A DNA stretch of 64,000 bases from Azolla caroliniana (GCA_043228905.1 JBHGNT010000002.1:18414001-18478000), one strand, 5' to 3'. Shown: positions 22,220 through 34,580, counted from the first letter of the stretch. Numbers and translations: made by a program. The notes: generated by a model not told the origin, from the letters alone.

Positions 22220-23245
22220 GTGGGGATTCTAGCTCAGTCTTCACTCGTCCTCTCCCGAACCATCGCCGATTCGGTCCTCATCCGACTCCTCGTCCTCATC
22301 GACACTTCCAACCCCTACCTTTGGATTTGGTTCCACTTCGTGTCGCATCTTGGAGGCCTTTATCCACTTTCCCGTAACCGGTATCGCTATCCTCGTCCCG
22401 TTGAGCCCCACGAGGTGATAGGTTGCATTGTCGTTGGCACTCATCACCACATACGGCTCGAACCACTACCTCACAAATTTTCGGGTTGACCTGTGCTTGT
22501 TGTCAAGGCTATTGTCATAGACGAGCACCCGGTCACCTTCATAGATCTTCTTTGGCCGGAGTCGGTGTGTCAGTCGCATCGTCCTTTCTTCTTCTTCCTC
22601 ACCTCTTCCACCCTCGTTGTCGTTCGTTCCATGTCCTCCGGCCTCCGCTTGAGCTCTCAGATCTGTGCCGTCAGCAGCTCCTCCCGGCTCATCTCGTCTG
22701 ACCACTCGACCAACATCCATGATGCTATCATTGTTTCCATCGGCATAATCGGCTTTTGTCCGAACATTAATTTGGCAGGCATGTATCCAGTCACCGAACT
22801 GTGCGTGGTCCGGTTGGCCCACAACGCATATGGGAGCCTTGGCCAATTTTTGACTCGTCCGTTGCATGCTCACACTATCGCCTTGATGATTGGTCCATGC
22901 CCTCTTTCTACCTTTCCGTTGGCCTCCGGATCGTATGTTGTCGTGAGGGAAAGCTTGACCCCTAGTCGGTCGAACAACTCCTCCATTTCCTGCTCGTCCA
23001 ACTCTCCTTGGTCAGCCACTATCTTCCTGATGCATCCATACCGGCAGATCACACCTTCGATTAGGAACTGTCATAGTGCTGCAGTTGCCCTGTTCGTTAA
23101 GGCCCGTCCCTGCACCTGGTTCGTCAGGTCTTCTCTTGCAAGCACCAGGTACCACATCTGCCCCAACCCCATCGGCATTGTGACTAAATCGACAATCCAC
23201 TTGAAGTGAATGGTGTTGGCATAAAAGGCCGACTCCTTCCAAGTT
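22220..23245 (-). pseudogene. Ty3-I integrase fragment (relative of Ty3-D)
   Basis: Minus-strand pieces match the Ty3-D integrase in order: HFKWIVDLVTMPMG, YLVLAREDLTNQVQGRAL, ICRYGCIRKIVADQGELDE, LSLTTTYDPEANGKVERGHG, and a tail with ATYHLVGLNGTRIAIPVTGK. Catalytic Asp and Glu positions of the DDE core are visible, but shifts and stops break the frame. Everything upstream of the integrase core is missing at about 23245, where the copia-A LTR begins. The long plus-strand open frame over this region is a shadow. Confidence 0.8.
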
Positions 23246-23258
23246 GTATCCGTCCGAG

Positions 23259-23516
23259 TGTGAACACGTTAATAAGTTAGGGGTTAGTATATATGCCAAT
23301 ACCTAACATTGTAATGTGAGACGATGACGAGTAGACGATTGTAATCTCTGAGAGAGAGAAATGCGTTGTGCAGAAATAAGAAGCTTTCCATTGAAGCTCG
23401 TAACTGTGTAAGTCTATATCTGCCTTCTCTATTTTCTGTGTGCATGTTGTTTGCTGTTCACAACCATAAGATCTGAACACACAAATCCGCATAACTGTCA
23501 ATATTCAACCACAACT
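23259..23516 (+). repeat. Putative 5' LTR of copia-A
   Basis: This AT-rich stretch between the Ty3-I fragment and the copia-A gag ends just before TGTATCAGAG (about 23517), a decayed version of the TGGTATCAGAGC primer site for initiator Met-tRNA. The left end TGTGAACACG is a guess. No second copy is in the window, because the 3' part of copia-A is lost. Confidence 0.5.
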
Positions 23517-23617
23517 TGTATCAGAGTAGTGTTTTGCTGTGCGGCGGCAATAGATAACAGAAGAAGAAGCTGAAAGAAAAGACCAAGTCAGAAACATCAA
23601 ATCCACAGAAAAAAAAT

Positions 23618-26600
23618 ATGGCTTCAACATCCGGAACAAGAGTTGAAATTAGAAAGTTCGACGGCAAAAACTTAGCCCTATGGAAAGAGATGATGCAGAA
23701 TGTGCTGATCATCCGAAGACAAGTTGAAGCCATTCGGCATAACGAAGAGCCTACTTCGATGACAACAGAAGAGTGGAGATCAATGGACGAAATAACACAC
23801 TCCACCATCCAAATGCATTTGGCTGAAAACGTCTATTTCAGCAAGGCAAGAGAGACGACAACGTTCTCATTGTGGGAGAAATTAGAAGCCGTAAATGAGA
23901 AGAAATCCTCATCTTCAAAACTGATATTGATCAAACAATTGTTCAACATGAAGATGAAAGAGACTGATTCGGCAACATCCCACATCAACACCTTCAGCCA
24001 GGTGTTGTCAGAGCTCTCGTCCCAAGGGATTAACGTCGAAGAAGAAATGAAAGCCGTTGCCCTCCTATCGAGCTTGCTGGCGAGTTGGGAGGTATTCTGT
24101 ACGACATACGCCAATAGCCGACCGATCCTGAATTTGGACGAAACAACCGGCCAAGTCCTCATAGAGGACATCAGGTGAAAATCAATGGGACTATCCATCG
24201 ACGAGTTGGCAGAACCCCACCACTCGATCGAGTCGTTCAACCGACAGAGTCGACCAAAAGAACAAGCTGACAGAACCGGTCGACGATATAGTCGATCGAG
24301 AACGAGGGGAGACCGATAGTAGTCGAAGTCGAAAACGGGCCGAACAAGTAAGTACTGCACACACTACAGGAAAGATGGCCATAATGTTTCCGACTGCTGG
24401 TCAATAAAAAGAAAAGAGAGTGGTTGGCGATCTGAGCGGAATCGGGGACGTTCCGACTCGGACCACTCTCCAGTCGGCAACCAGATCAATGTTGCCGACA
24501 CTCGATCCGAAGAAATCCTCTCCCTAGAGGATTCGATGATCGGAGAAGTCCTCTATAGTGCACAAGTTGCGCACACGCGGCTACTAGACTCTGGTGCCAC
24601 ATTTCACGTGACCCCCAATGTTGAATGGTTCTCGAACAATTCAGCCGACGTGGCACAATCTGACTGGGAAACGGGTAGGAGTGCAAGATAGTCGGAACTG
24701 GGGAGGTTCCCATCAGATTGCCAAATGGCAACACAATAACCCTGCACCGAGTTCGGCACGTACCCGATCTAAAGAGGAGTTTGGTCTCCATTGGAATGTT
24801 AGCTGAAGATGGGTATCGAACGACTCTACACGAGTCGACATGGGTGATCAGCCGAGGAAACCTCAAAATCGGGAGTGGGCATAAGTATAATAATCTATAC
24901 CCATTGATGGCGCTCAACCTTGAAGGGGCTGTGAACGTAGCCGAGAAAACCGACCCGAACTTATGGCATGGCCTACTTGGCCACATGTCTGAAGCCGGAC
25001 TTGATCAGTTGATGTCGGTCGGCTACATCCTGAAACTCCAGGCAAAGACAGACTTCTGCGAGCACTGTCGATATGGGAAACAGACCCGAAGTTTGCACTC
25101 TCTCCATTACGAGACTGTACGACAACCCCTAGAGCTCATGCACACAGACATATGTGGGCCCATGCTAGAGCGATCACTAGGAGGTTCCCGATACTTCATC
25201 ACATTCGTAGATGACTGTACACGGAAAGTTTGGGCATACTCCATCAAGTCCAAAGATGAAGCACTCAAGATCTTCACTTGATGGATATCTAAAATGGAGA
25301 ACCGATCAGGACACATAGTGAAGACAATGGAGGTGAATACACCTCCAGAGCCTTCAAAAAATACCTGTCCGAAAAAGGGATCCGGCATCAAAAGACCGTT
25401 CCTTACACACCCATGCAGAATGGGGTGGCTGAACGGATCAACCGAACGATCCAGGAGAGGGTGACAGAAATGCTCCAGCAAGCCGGACTGAAGCTGGAAT
25501 TCTAGGCCGAGGCATTGCATACAACAGTGTACCTGATAAATCTAGTGCCGTCAAGAGCAATCAGGCTCAAAGTGCCACATGTACTATGGTCAGGCAAACA
25601 ACCAACCTACAATAGGCTATGTATATTCAGGTGCGAAGCCTACGGGTTCATCCCTGGGGACAAAAGGACGAAGCTGGCACCCCATGCAAAAAAGTGCATA
25701 TTTCTCGGTTATGGAACCGATGGGGACTTCGACTACCGGCTATGGGATCTTGAGAACCGGAAATTGATCCGGTGCAGCGACGTAGTCTTCAATGAAGACT
25801 CTATCTTCTCTCAGCAAAACCAACAGAAAACAGTTGGTAAGAAGGTATCCTTCGAAGATGACAGCACTGTCGTGGAAGGATCGACCAACCGGGCTGAATC
25901 GGAGACTCGACAAACAGTCGAACTCCAACAAGCTGCCAACTGCCCTGCCGACACCGAATCGGCAACAAGTCCTCTCAGTCGAACTCAAAGACAAAGTCTT
26001 CAAAGACACAACCGAATCAACAAGAGTCGACAAAGGCAAAGTCACTAAGAGGCAAGTCAGAACCGAGTCGACAACAACCACCACAGGGGAGAACAACCAG
26101 ACACCGCCGAAATCTCAAACCAAGGGCAAGACACCTCACAAGAATCTTGACACAACTGGTTCAACAAATACCGATCGTCAATCGGAACCGATCGAAGGAT
26201 CCGAACCAGATATTACGACACCCAGGAGATTTGGACGGGCTCGAAGGCCAACAGAGTTTTATCAACCGGGCCTCGACTATGTCAACTACACGGATCCAAG
26301 CGAACCAAGCACGTATGACGAAGCTATGGCTGCACTAGGCGCCGAGACATGGCTGCAGGCCATGAAATCCGACATGGACTCAATTCATTAGAATCAGACA
26401 TGGGAGCTGGTCAAACTACCAGCTAGAAGAAAGCCGCTACCTTGCAAATGGGTGTTCCGATACAAGTACGTATCTGACTCAGAGAAACCCAAGTACAAAG
26501 CTCGCCTTGTTGCGAAAGGATTCAAACAGGAATATGGGGTCGACTACGACGATATATTCTCACCAGTAGTCAAGATGACCACCCTCTGACTCCTACTAGG

Positions 26601-27282
26601 AGTCATGGCGACAGAAGATCTAGAGCTCAAGCAGATGGACGTAAAAATGACATTCCTACACGGATATCTGGAAAAAGACATATACATGTCTAACTAGCAG
26701 GCTTCACAGCGACGAGGGAGGACAGTCACCTCGTATGCAGACTAAAGAAAAGTCTATATGGCCTCAAACAAGCGCCGAGAATGTGGTACCAGAAGTTTGA
26801 CTCCCACATAAGGCAGCTTGGATACAACCATGCATGTATGTTCGGCAACTGGCCGACGAGTCCAGGATCTATCTGATCCTTTATGTCGACAACATGCTGA
26901 TTGCAAGGAGCAATCAAGCAGAGATTGGAAAGCTCAAGCAGAGCCTTCACACAAAATTCGCAATGAAGGAACTCAGACAAGCCCGACACATACTGGGCAT
27001 GAGGATAGAGCGAAATCGGATGATCGTGAGTCTCTGATTCTCCCAATCTGACTACATCCGCAAGGTGCTAAAGCGCTTCAACATGGAGAATGCGAAGCCA
27101 ACACCGACACCGCTTCCGACTTTGATCAGACTATCGAACAAAGAATCTCTTGCAAATGACAAGGAGAGAGAGCTTAATGGAAGGATACCCTATGCATCGG
27201 CAATAGGAAGTATCATGTACGCAATGGTGGCGACCCGACCCGACCTAGCCTATGCCGTAGGGGTGGTCAGCCGGTACATGTC
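23618..27282 (+). pseudogene. Copia-A gag-pol, decayed and 3' truncated
   Basis: A Ty1/copia polyprotein in pieces. Gag (UBN2 type) is open from MASTSGTRVEIRKFDGKNLA to 24178. A protease remnant RLLDSGATFHVTP lies near 24580. Pre-integrase and integrase follow (LWHGLLGHMSE, CEHCRYGKQ, LELMHTDICGPM, FVDDCTRKVWAY) to 25281, then a linker. RT follows with [35 protein letters not shown] and ILYVDNMLIA (YVDD changed to YVDN), with RPDLAYAVGVVSRYMS at the end. At least six stops or shifts interrupt it. RNase H is missing because the copia-B LTR begins at 27283 inside the RT/RNase H junction. Confidence 0.85.
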
Positions 27283-27715
27283 TGTTGAGTGACAAGCTCA
27301 ACATTGGGTGCGTAATACGGCGCGTAACCCAGTGCGTAGACTGGACGCGTAAGTTAGTATGCACAACTTGGCCGTATCGGTGCGTAAACTGAAAGGCCGT
27401 TAGAGAGATATTCCTCGTAAGGAATAGATTTGGGAGTGAGTGTCGTGGCTCATTTATGAGTGGTCAAGTACTGTTAGTACTTGTGTCAGCCCGATAGTCA
27501 GGGCTTGTACAAAAGGTGCTCACTGAGCACGAAGAATGTATAGAGCATCATTATTTTGAAATAGAACTAAGTTGTTTGCTCTCTGTCTCTGTCTCTCCAT
27601 CTCCATCTCCATCTCCATCTCCATCTCTGTGTTTCCTGAGTTTACCGAACTGTCTTATTTTCGAACTGTGTACTCTGTGTTTACGCACACGCTTCCGCAC
27701 ACATATTCTTTTACA
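27283..27715 (+). repeat. 5' LTR of copia-B
   Basis: The 433-bp LTR runs from TGTTGAGTGACAAG to TATTCTTTTACA and is followed directly by the primer site. A CCATCT hexanucleotide repeat lies at about 27598-27625. The first 213 bp match 37910-38122, the truncated 3' LTR. Confidence 0.88.
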
Positions 27716-27729
27716 TGGTATTAGAGTGC
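27716..27729 (+). other. Primer-binding site of copia-B
   Basis: TGGTATTAGAGTGC immediately follows the LTR. It resembles the initiator Met-tRNA complement TGGTATCAGAGC, used by most plant copia elements to prime reverse transcription. Confidence 0.75.
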
Positions 27730-27939
27730 GAGGGTTGAATTCCTCTACAACCGACAAGAAAAGCTTGCGACAAAATAGAAATGAAGTTGTTTGTCGGTTT
27801 TATTCTGGAAAAGGAAAAGACAGCAATATGGACAGAGGTATGGGAATTCGGATTGAGCCGAAGAGACGCAGAGGGGCGTAAGAGATCGCACTACGCAGAA
27901 GGCTCTTGAGCCGGAAACAAATCGGGCCCAGCCTTCGTA

Positions 27940-29480
27940 ATGAAGCATAAGGCCAATTCTATGGCCGTGAACACCTCGAAATCAAGCGAGGTGTGGTATG
28001 TTGATTCTGGAGCGTCAAATCATATGACTAGTCACGAGGAATGGTTGTTGTACTTGGAGAAACCAGAATCGCAAGGAGTGGTTGAAATGGGAGGTGACAC
28101 TCCACATACCATCGAACATGTCGTCGAAGTTCCCCTCAACCACGTCAGGCAGAAAGAGAATCTCATGAACGTGTTGCACGTCCTGACAATAACGAAGAAC
28201 CTGGTGTCAGTCGGTCAGATCGTCGACCAGGGAATGCAGGTTCGATTCACGCATCTTGGCTGCTTCATAGAAGAGGAAGGCAAAGTAATTGCGCAAGGGC
28301 GCCATGAAGGGAGGATGTTTATCCTCGACACTAATCAAGTCAGAACTGCGTTGTATGTGAAAGGACAAAAGGTCAAATAAGATATTGACTTGTGGCACAA
28401 GCGGTTCGCCCATGTAAATTTCCCACAGCTTCGTTAGATGCAGACGAAGAACATTGTTTTCGGCTTGCCGAAATTTCGGGGCCGTAATGGCCAAGTCTGC
28501 GAAGCCTGTCAGATGGGAAAACAACATCGATTTCCATTCCCCAATGAGTGTAATCGTAATCGAAGCCCGCTGGATTTGATCCATTCGGATGTGTGGGGAC
28601 TGGCACAGAACGTGAGTTTCGGTGGAAGCTGTTACTTTGTAACCTTCATTGACGACTTCACTCGGCACACGTGGGTATGCACGATCGCGAAGAAGAGCGA
28701 AGGCTTCACATGTTTCCTAAAGGTGAAGAGCCTTGCTGAAGGGGAAACATGGCCTAAGACCAAATGCCTACGGTCCGATGGCAGGAAGGAGTACTTCTTC
28801 GACCAATTCACAAGTTATATACATAAGGAGGGAATTTGACGCGAATTCTCGTGTAGATACACGCCGCAGTAGAAGGGCATGGCCGAGTGGAAGAATCGGA
28901 CAATCGAAGAAGCGGCCAGGGCAATGCTTGAAGAGAAGCATATGCCGAAATTCTATTGGGCTGAAGCCATGAGCACGGCTGTCTACATGCAAAATCAGAC
29001 TTCTGCTACTGGAGGAGTGTCACCACATGAGCTGTATTTCGGGAAGAAGCCGAACTTGGCACACTTGAGGATTTTCGATAGCATTGCATATGTGCATGTG
29101 CCAAAGGAAAAGAGGAGGAAGTTGGATGCCAAAGCTGAAAAGTGCATCTTAGTCGACTATCCAGACGAGCAAAAGGGGTATAAATGTTATAACCCCCGAA
29201 TAAAGGAAGTATGCGTAATTTGAGATGTCGTGTTCGACGAATCTGCTTCGTGGTACCTACCTTCATTCCGAATTCTGAGGAAGAAGTTAGCGAGGCTAGG
29301 ATGCCTCTGCATGATGAGGAAATCAGAGCTCTGAGAGAGAGTCTGATCTCATTTCGGCTAAGTGGGCCGAATGTAGGGTTGCACTAAAGTTACCAACCTA
29401 TTGACGAGACGACGAGTAGTGGAGACTCGGCCGTGATGTCCCCACGTAAAGAACTGAGGAGATGGTTTATGCTGTCGCGT
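27940..29480 (+). pseudogene. Copia-B protease-integrase part, gag deleted
   Basis: Protease VWYVDSGASNHMTSHEEW (about 27991) is followed by pre-integrase (DLWHKRFAHVNF, CEACQMGKQHRF) and integrase (DLIHSDVWGLA, FVTFIDDFTRHTW, CLRSDGRKEY, MAEWKNRTIEEAARAML, FYWAEAMSTAVYMQN). It ends in the linker DEEIRALRESLISFRLSGP. Frame-breaking stops include TAA after GQKVK (28378), TAG at 28436 and TGA at 28838. Only about 270 bp separate the primer site from the protease, so nearly all of gag is gone. The coding sequence is cut at 29480 by the solo LTR-H and Ty3-D and resumes at 35571. Confidence 0.85.
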
Positions 29481-29601
29481 TGTTACCCGCGTGCGTGGGG
29501 AAAGGCGGGACCACGGGGGTCTTGGACTAGGGAGTGATGGAGTGTAGGAAGTCGTGCTTCACCGTTACCGAGGCATCCCAGAAACACGCCGGAAGCAACC
29601 G
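29481..29601 (-). repeat. Solo LTR-H, left part
   Basis: Starts TGTTACCCGCGTGCG right after CGCGT (29476-29480); the right part ends at 35570 and is followed by CGCGT (35571-35575). Together the two parts (121 + 616 bp) look like one LTR of the Ty3-I family, inserted in copia-B and later split by Ty3-D. Confidence 0.65.
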
Positions 29602-29637
29602 AATGAGCTTAAATGTTGTATTTAGTAATATTTGAGA

Positions 29638-29690
29638 GACTTGAACCCACATCCTTATATACGATGTACAATGTACATACCACTAGGCTA
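29638..29690 (-). other. tRNA-like module a in LTR-D (left)
   Basis: On the minus strand TAGCCTAGTGG (starting 29690) and GGGTTCAAGTC (starting 29648) are 42 nt apart, as in a tRNA gene. Antisense to the LTR. Copy in the right LTR at 34153-34205. Confidence 0.62.
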
Positions 29691-29773
29691 GGCTATTTAT
29701 TTGTAAAAGTGTGTAATAAATGTGCTTCATGATATAAGAATGAAGCTATATATTGTATTAAGTAAAATTGAGG

Positions 29774-29826
29774 GACTTGAACCCTCAACCTTGTATATCA
29801 AGCACAAACCATACACCACTAAGCTA
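29774..29826 (-). other. tRNA-like module b in LTR-D (left)
   Basis: On the minus strand TAGCTTAGTGG (starting 29826) and GGGTTCAAGTC (starting 29784) are 42 nt apart. Modules a and b sit in a diverged internal duplication of the LTR (ATGAGCTTAAATGTTGTATT versus ATGAAGCTATATATTGTATT). Copy in the right LTR at 34267-34319. Confidence 0.62.
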
Positions 29827-30087
29827 GGTTATTTGTTTTAGGGTTATATCCATCATTATACTTATCCCAATACATGGGAGCTCAAATGAGCATGATGGCT
29901 ATCATGCATCACATGCAATGCATGTGCGCCAAATGGCGATCATGCATCAGATGTAACTCATGCATTACATGAATGACATTACCATATGCATGGAAATACT
30001 TATAAAAAGAGAGGAAAGGAAAACAAAAGGGAATCAAGGAGTCAAGAGAAAGTTAGAGAAATAAGATAATCAAAGAAACAAACAAGT

Positions 30088-30141
30088 TAGCTTGTTGGTG
30101 AAGAGGCTCGTGTTTCCAAGTTGGAGTCAAGAGTTCGAATC
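30088..30141 (+). other. tRNA-like module c in LTR-D (left), sense
   Basis: TAGCTTGTTGGTGAAG at 30088 and GAGTTCGAATC at 30131 are 43 nt apart, with the strongest B-box core here (GTTCGAATC). It lies downstream of the LTR TATA and so in the presumed transcribed part, in sense orientation. Copy in the right LTR at 34581-34634. Confidence 0.6.
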
Positions 30142-30500
30142 AAGGGTCGGTAGAGAAAGGGTTCATCTTGCTACCAAACATTGTGAAGTTGGTAAAATCT
30201 TGTATTCATAATATACATCATGTTCATATCATATACTTTTTTGTCTTAAATCATACTTTGTCTCTATCTTGCGTCTTGAATCATACATTGCCTCTATCTT
30301 TTATCTATACTAGTCTCTCTCTCACACATATTACTTTAAACTATTATTCCTCATATCCTTTATCTTCCTAACATTTGCGCGCAAGCCTAATAAAAGTTCC
30401 TTCAACTCCCCTTAACCTTAGTCCCTGCGACTTTGCCGCACGAACCACAACTACCCCGACACATTTGGTGAACCCGACGTGAAGGCGGCGACGAGGAGAA

Positions 30501-33500
30501 ATGGAGGAGCAAATGAGGCTTATGTGTACGATGATGGAACGAGTGATGCGGGAACAAGGGATGATGGCAAGCATCGACAAAGCCGTCGACAATATTCTCG
30601 CACGAGTAGGAATCTTCGAAGGTATAAATTTAACAAGATTTCTGAAGATTTATAATAAAGAAATGCTTAAACGCGGTGTCGACGAAGCTACAAAAATTAA
30701 TAGCTTTAGTCGAGTCGCTGCGATTGGGCTACAAGAGAGGATCCAAGAGCTCCAAAGGGAGAATCAGACATGGACAACATTCGAAAGGGCATTACTCAAT
30801 GAATACAACCTCAACGATATGTCAAGGATGACAAGGCGAGCTTTCATGGATTGGGTAGAGTCTAATAAACATTTAAGTGTTTTGGAAGTATTAAAAGAGT
30901 TTTCTGAAAGATTTGAGCAACTAAATGTTAGAGATAGAAATATAATAGTGCCAGATAAAGTCATATTGTTTCTACAAGCTACTAATATTAAAGACAGGAA
31001 GGACTTGGGAATGCTTTTAGAAGATCAGAATAGTCCAAGTGGACTTACCGAAGATTGGGAGGAGGTGAAAAGGGCGTGCGCCCATTTCTGCAAAAGAAAG
31101 TTATGGTTTATGGAGTTGCCCGACAGAAATGATGAAGAAACGGGGAACGAGTCGGGAGAAAAGAAAGTAGAAGAATCACTCTTACACGAATTAGTGAAAG
31201 GCATGAAAGACTTGTCGATCAAAGTGACGAAGCTAGAATCGGGACAAAGCTCGACTTCATCAAGGCAGGGAGGTGGAATGGTCCGAAGGTGTATGTGGTG
31301 TGATAGTATCGACCACCAGAAGAAAGATTGTCAAGAGCATAGGGATGCTCTTAATCATAATAAAATCTACTATCAAGATGGCAAGATTCACTCAACTGAG
31401 ACTCGACAACCACTTCAACTCAACTTCGGGCGAGGAGGAATGAAAAGGCTAATGGAAGATGCCGAGAGAGAAACGACTCAAGCGATACAATCCGTGGCAA
31501 CCTTAGGATTGCGCGTAGAAGACTCATATGGTGGATCTGGCTTTTGGCAAGATGTGATGGATTATGCAAGAAAAGGGAAGGTTCGAGTGGATGAATTAAA
31601 AAGAGCGGGAGATGAAATACGAAACTTCACTGGATGGAATGATCCAGTAGACGCGCTATCAGCATTCGCTCAAGTGAATGCACAAGATGTGCTAGTGGAA
31701 GAGAAGCGGAAGACAGCTGAGGAAGCTGATCCGACAAAGAGACATGAGACACGAGAACAAAAGAGAAGGGAGATGGAAAAGGGTGCTATTGAGTCGAAAG
31801 AAGCTGATAAAGTAAAAGGGAAGACAAACCCAACTTTCCAGCTTGCTTCGGACATAGAAGACGTGACAGATTTAAAACACATCACGGAAGAAGTGCATTT
31901 GACCTTATCAGGGGCGAAGTCAATATTTGGGGCAAAAGAGATATTAATAGTTGGTCATATGTGTGGCCCGTATGGGAGAAAGCCATCCCCAACCAAGGTC
32001 AATGCAATTCAAAATATGCAAGAGGAATGTACATCCATCTCAGAAGTACGAAGGTTTTTGGGGGTATGTGTTTTTTACTGTAAATGGATTCCGCATTATG
32101 CCCATTTATCTGAACCTTTATATAGACTCCTAAGAAAAGGAGAGACATTTGAATGGAGTGAAGAGCATTCAGAGGCAATGAAGAAATTGAAGTACTACTT
32201 GGCACAAGCTCCACCATTAAAGCAACCAGACTACACCCGGCCCATATATCTCACAGTAGACTCTAGTCCCATTGGAATTGGATGGGTGATAAGCCAACAA
32301 GATAGGGAAGAAAGGTATCCAGTCCGATTCGGGGCAAAGGTTCTTAGTGGTCGACAAAGAAAATATGCACAGGTGAAAAGAGAGTTATGGGGGATAGTAA
32401 CAGCTGTAAAGACAGACAGAGATTACTTAATTGGTGCTGAAGTAATAATAGAAACAGATTGTTTGCCTATTCTGGGTATCATAGCTAATTGTGATATTCC
32501 AGATCAAGCCATGTTAAGATGGTGTATCTATATTAGATCAATCAACCCTGAAGTTCGACATATCTTTGGGAATAGAAATGCAGTAGCAGATATGTTATCA
32601 AGAGCAAGGTATGAGGAAGAGGAGATTCCAGACTCGGACGATGAGGACAAAGAACAAACAGTCCTTACCACAAGCATTACTCGGGAAGGAGGAATGCAGT
32701 TTCTAGAAGAGGAGTATGAAGAAGAATTCAAGGAAATAGGGAAATACCTACAAACCCCTGACAAGTACAAAGGTCGATCTGGAAAAGAGTTCGCACAGTT
32801 TCGCAAGAAAGCCCATAAGTTCTTCCTACATGAAGGATATCTATGGCGACATCCGAAAACCAAGACTGGAAACCCGCAAAGAGTAATAGGTTCTGAAGGG
32901 CAAAGAAAGGAGATAATCAAAGAGCTGCATGACAAAGAATGGGCTGGTCATCGAGGAGTGTGGGCCACTTTCAGTAAGATTAAAGAACGATTTTGGTGGC
33001 CTCGATACTATGAGCAAATAAAAAAGTATGTGGAAACTTGTCCCACTTGTCAATATTATTCAAATGTAAAATTTTGTGATGAATTACACCCAACATACTC
33101 ACCGGGGGTGCATTACAAGTGGATGATAGATTTGGTAACAATGCCACTTGGAGTAGGACAAAAGAGATACTTGGTTCTTGCTAGAGAAGATCTAACAAAT
33201 CAAGTGGAAGGTCGTTCATTGAGAACAAAAGGGACATTAGGAGTATGTCAATTCATCTTGGAGGACATTGTTTGTAGATATGGATGTATCGGGAAGATAG
33301 TGGCAGATAGGGGAGAACTCAATTCTGCGGAAGCTCAAGATTTTTTCGACAAAATAGGAATTCGGCTTTCTTTGACAACGGCGTACAATCCAGAAGCTAA
33401 TGGAAAGGTAGAAAGGGGACATGGGCCAATAGTCAAAGCTTTGGCAAAGGCATGTAGAGGACGGGTTAGTGATTGGCCAAAAACCTTACCCTATGCACTA

Positions 33501-34094
33501 TGGGCTGATAGGACAACTCACAGCACTGTTACTGGATATATGCCTGCAGAATTAATCACAGGACAGAAGCCAATAATGCCAATTGAAGAAAAGATAACTA
33601 CATGGGTTGTGTTGCCTTGGGAATCAGAAATGAGTAGGGAAGATTTACTTGCGGTTCGAATATGACAACTTCAATCAAGGATAGAAGACATAGAAAAAGC
33701 AGCTACTAGATTGAAAGAGGCAAGAATCAAGAATAAGGACAGATTTGATAAGATGAAAAGAATACGACCAAGAAAGGTGCAAGAGGGAGATTGGGTATTA
33801 GTATATGATAATAGCCTAGATAATCAATACAGTACTATTCGGAAGTTTGCAAAAAGATGGTTTGGACCTTATGAAGTTAGGAAAATAACAGATAAAGCCA
33901 CATATTTCCTCAATGAATTAGATGGGACAGAAATTCGTATCCCAATTGCAGGAAAAAGGATTAAAATATTTAAAAGGAGGGAGTCATTAGAGCCTGAATT
34001 TTATGAAGAAGTAGAAGAACTAAAAGAATCGGAAGAAGTGTTGGATAAACTCTGCACAACCAATGTGCAAGTTCAGAGGGGGTGGGTGTCGTGA
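30501..34094 (+). pseudogene. Ty3-D gag-pol, protease/RT deleted in frame, one stop
   Basis: A single frame of 1,197 codons plus stop is interrupted only by TGA at 33663-33665 (CGA to TGA fits the context). Order: Gag with a CCHC knuckle CMWCDSIDHQKKDC (about residues 264-277); a Lys/Glu-rich region; then directly the last part of RT (EILIVGHMCGPYGRKPSP, about 470-490); RNase H (IYLTVDSSPIGIGWV, about 582); integrase HHCC (about 807-850) and DDE core (IDLVTMP, VADRGELNS, NGKVERGHG); and a GPY-type tail KRWFGPYEV. Protease and the RT palm, including YxDD, are gone, yet the frame stays open across the junction near 31850-31910. It could supply Gag and integrase but not RT. Ty3-I at 22220 is a relative. 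Confidence 0.88.
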
Positions 34095-34152
34095 AGAATG
34101 TGCTTCACGATATAAAAATGAGCTTAAATGTTGTATTTAGTAATATTTGAGA

Positions 34153-34205
34153 GACTTGAACCCACATCCTTATATACGATGTACAATGTACATACCACTA
34201 GGCTA
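34153..34205 (-). other. tRNA-like module a in LTR-D (right)
   Basis: Same motifs and 42-nt spacing as at 29638-29690. Antisense to the LTR and pointing back into the 3' end of pol. Confidence 0.62.
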
Positions 34206-34266
34206 GGCTATTATGTGCTTCATGATATAAGAATGAAGCTATATATTGTATTAAGTAAAATTGAGG

Positions 34267-34319
34267 GACTTGAACCCTCAACCTTGTATATCAAGCACAA
34301 ACCATACACCACTAAGCTA
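34267..34319 (-). other. tRNA-like module b in LTR-D (right)
   Basis: Same motifs and 42-nt spacing as at 29774-29826, antisense to the LTR. Confidence 0.62.
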
Positions 34320-34580
34320 GGTTATTTGTTTTAGGGTTATATCCATCATTATACTTATCCCAATACATGGGAGCTCAAATGAGCATGATGGCTATCATGC
34401 ATCACATGCAATGCATGTGCGCCAAATGGCGATCATGCATCAGATGTAACTCATGCATTACATGCATGACATTACCATATGCATGGAAATACTTATAAAA
34501 AGAGAGGAAAGGAAAACAAAAGGGAATCAAGGAATCAAGAGAAAGTTAGAGAAATAAGATAATCAAAGAAACAAACAAGT

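Larger units (their letters stand above)
29602..30461 (+). repeat. 5' LTR of Ty3-D (first bases missing)
   Basis: About 860 bp, nearly identical to 34087-34954 apart from a 5' loss of about 29 bp, a 20-nt indel near 29700 and a handful of substitutions. The end ACTACCCCGACA precedes a primer-site-like TTTGGTGAACCCGACG. TATA-like ACTTATAAAAAG lies at about 29999. It contains three tRNA-like modules. Confidence 0.88.

Noticed and set aside
22493-23209. 238-codon plus-strand ORF
   Set aside because: Shadow of the minus-strand Ty3-I integrase, which carries the recognisable motifs.
30168-30371. 67-codon ORF repeated at 34661-34864
   Set aside because: Part of the two Ty3-D LTRs, not a gene.
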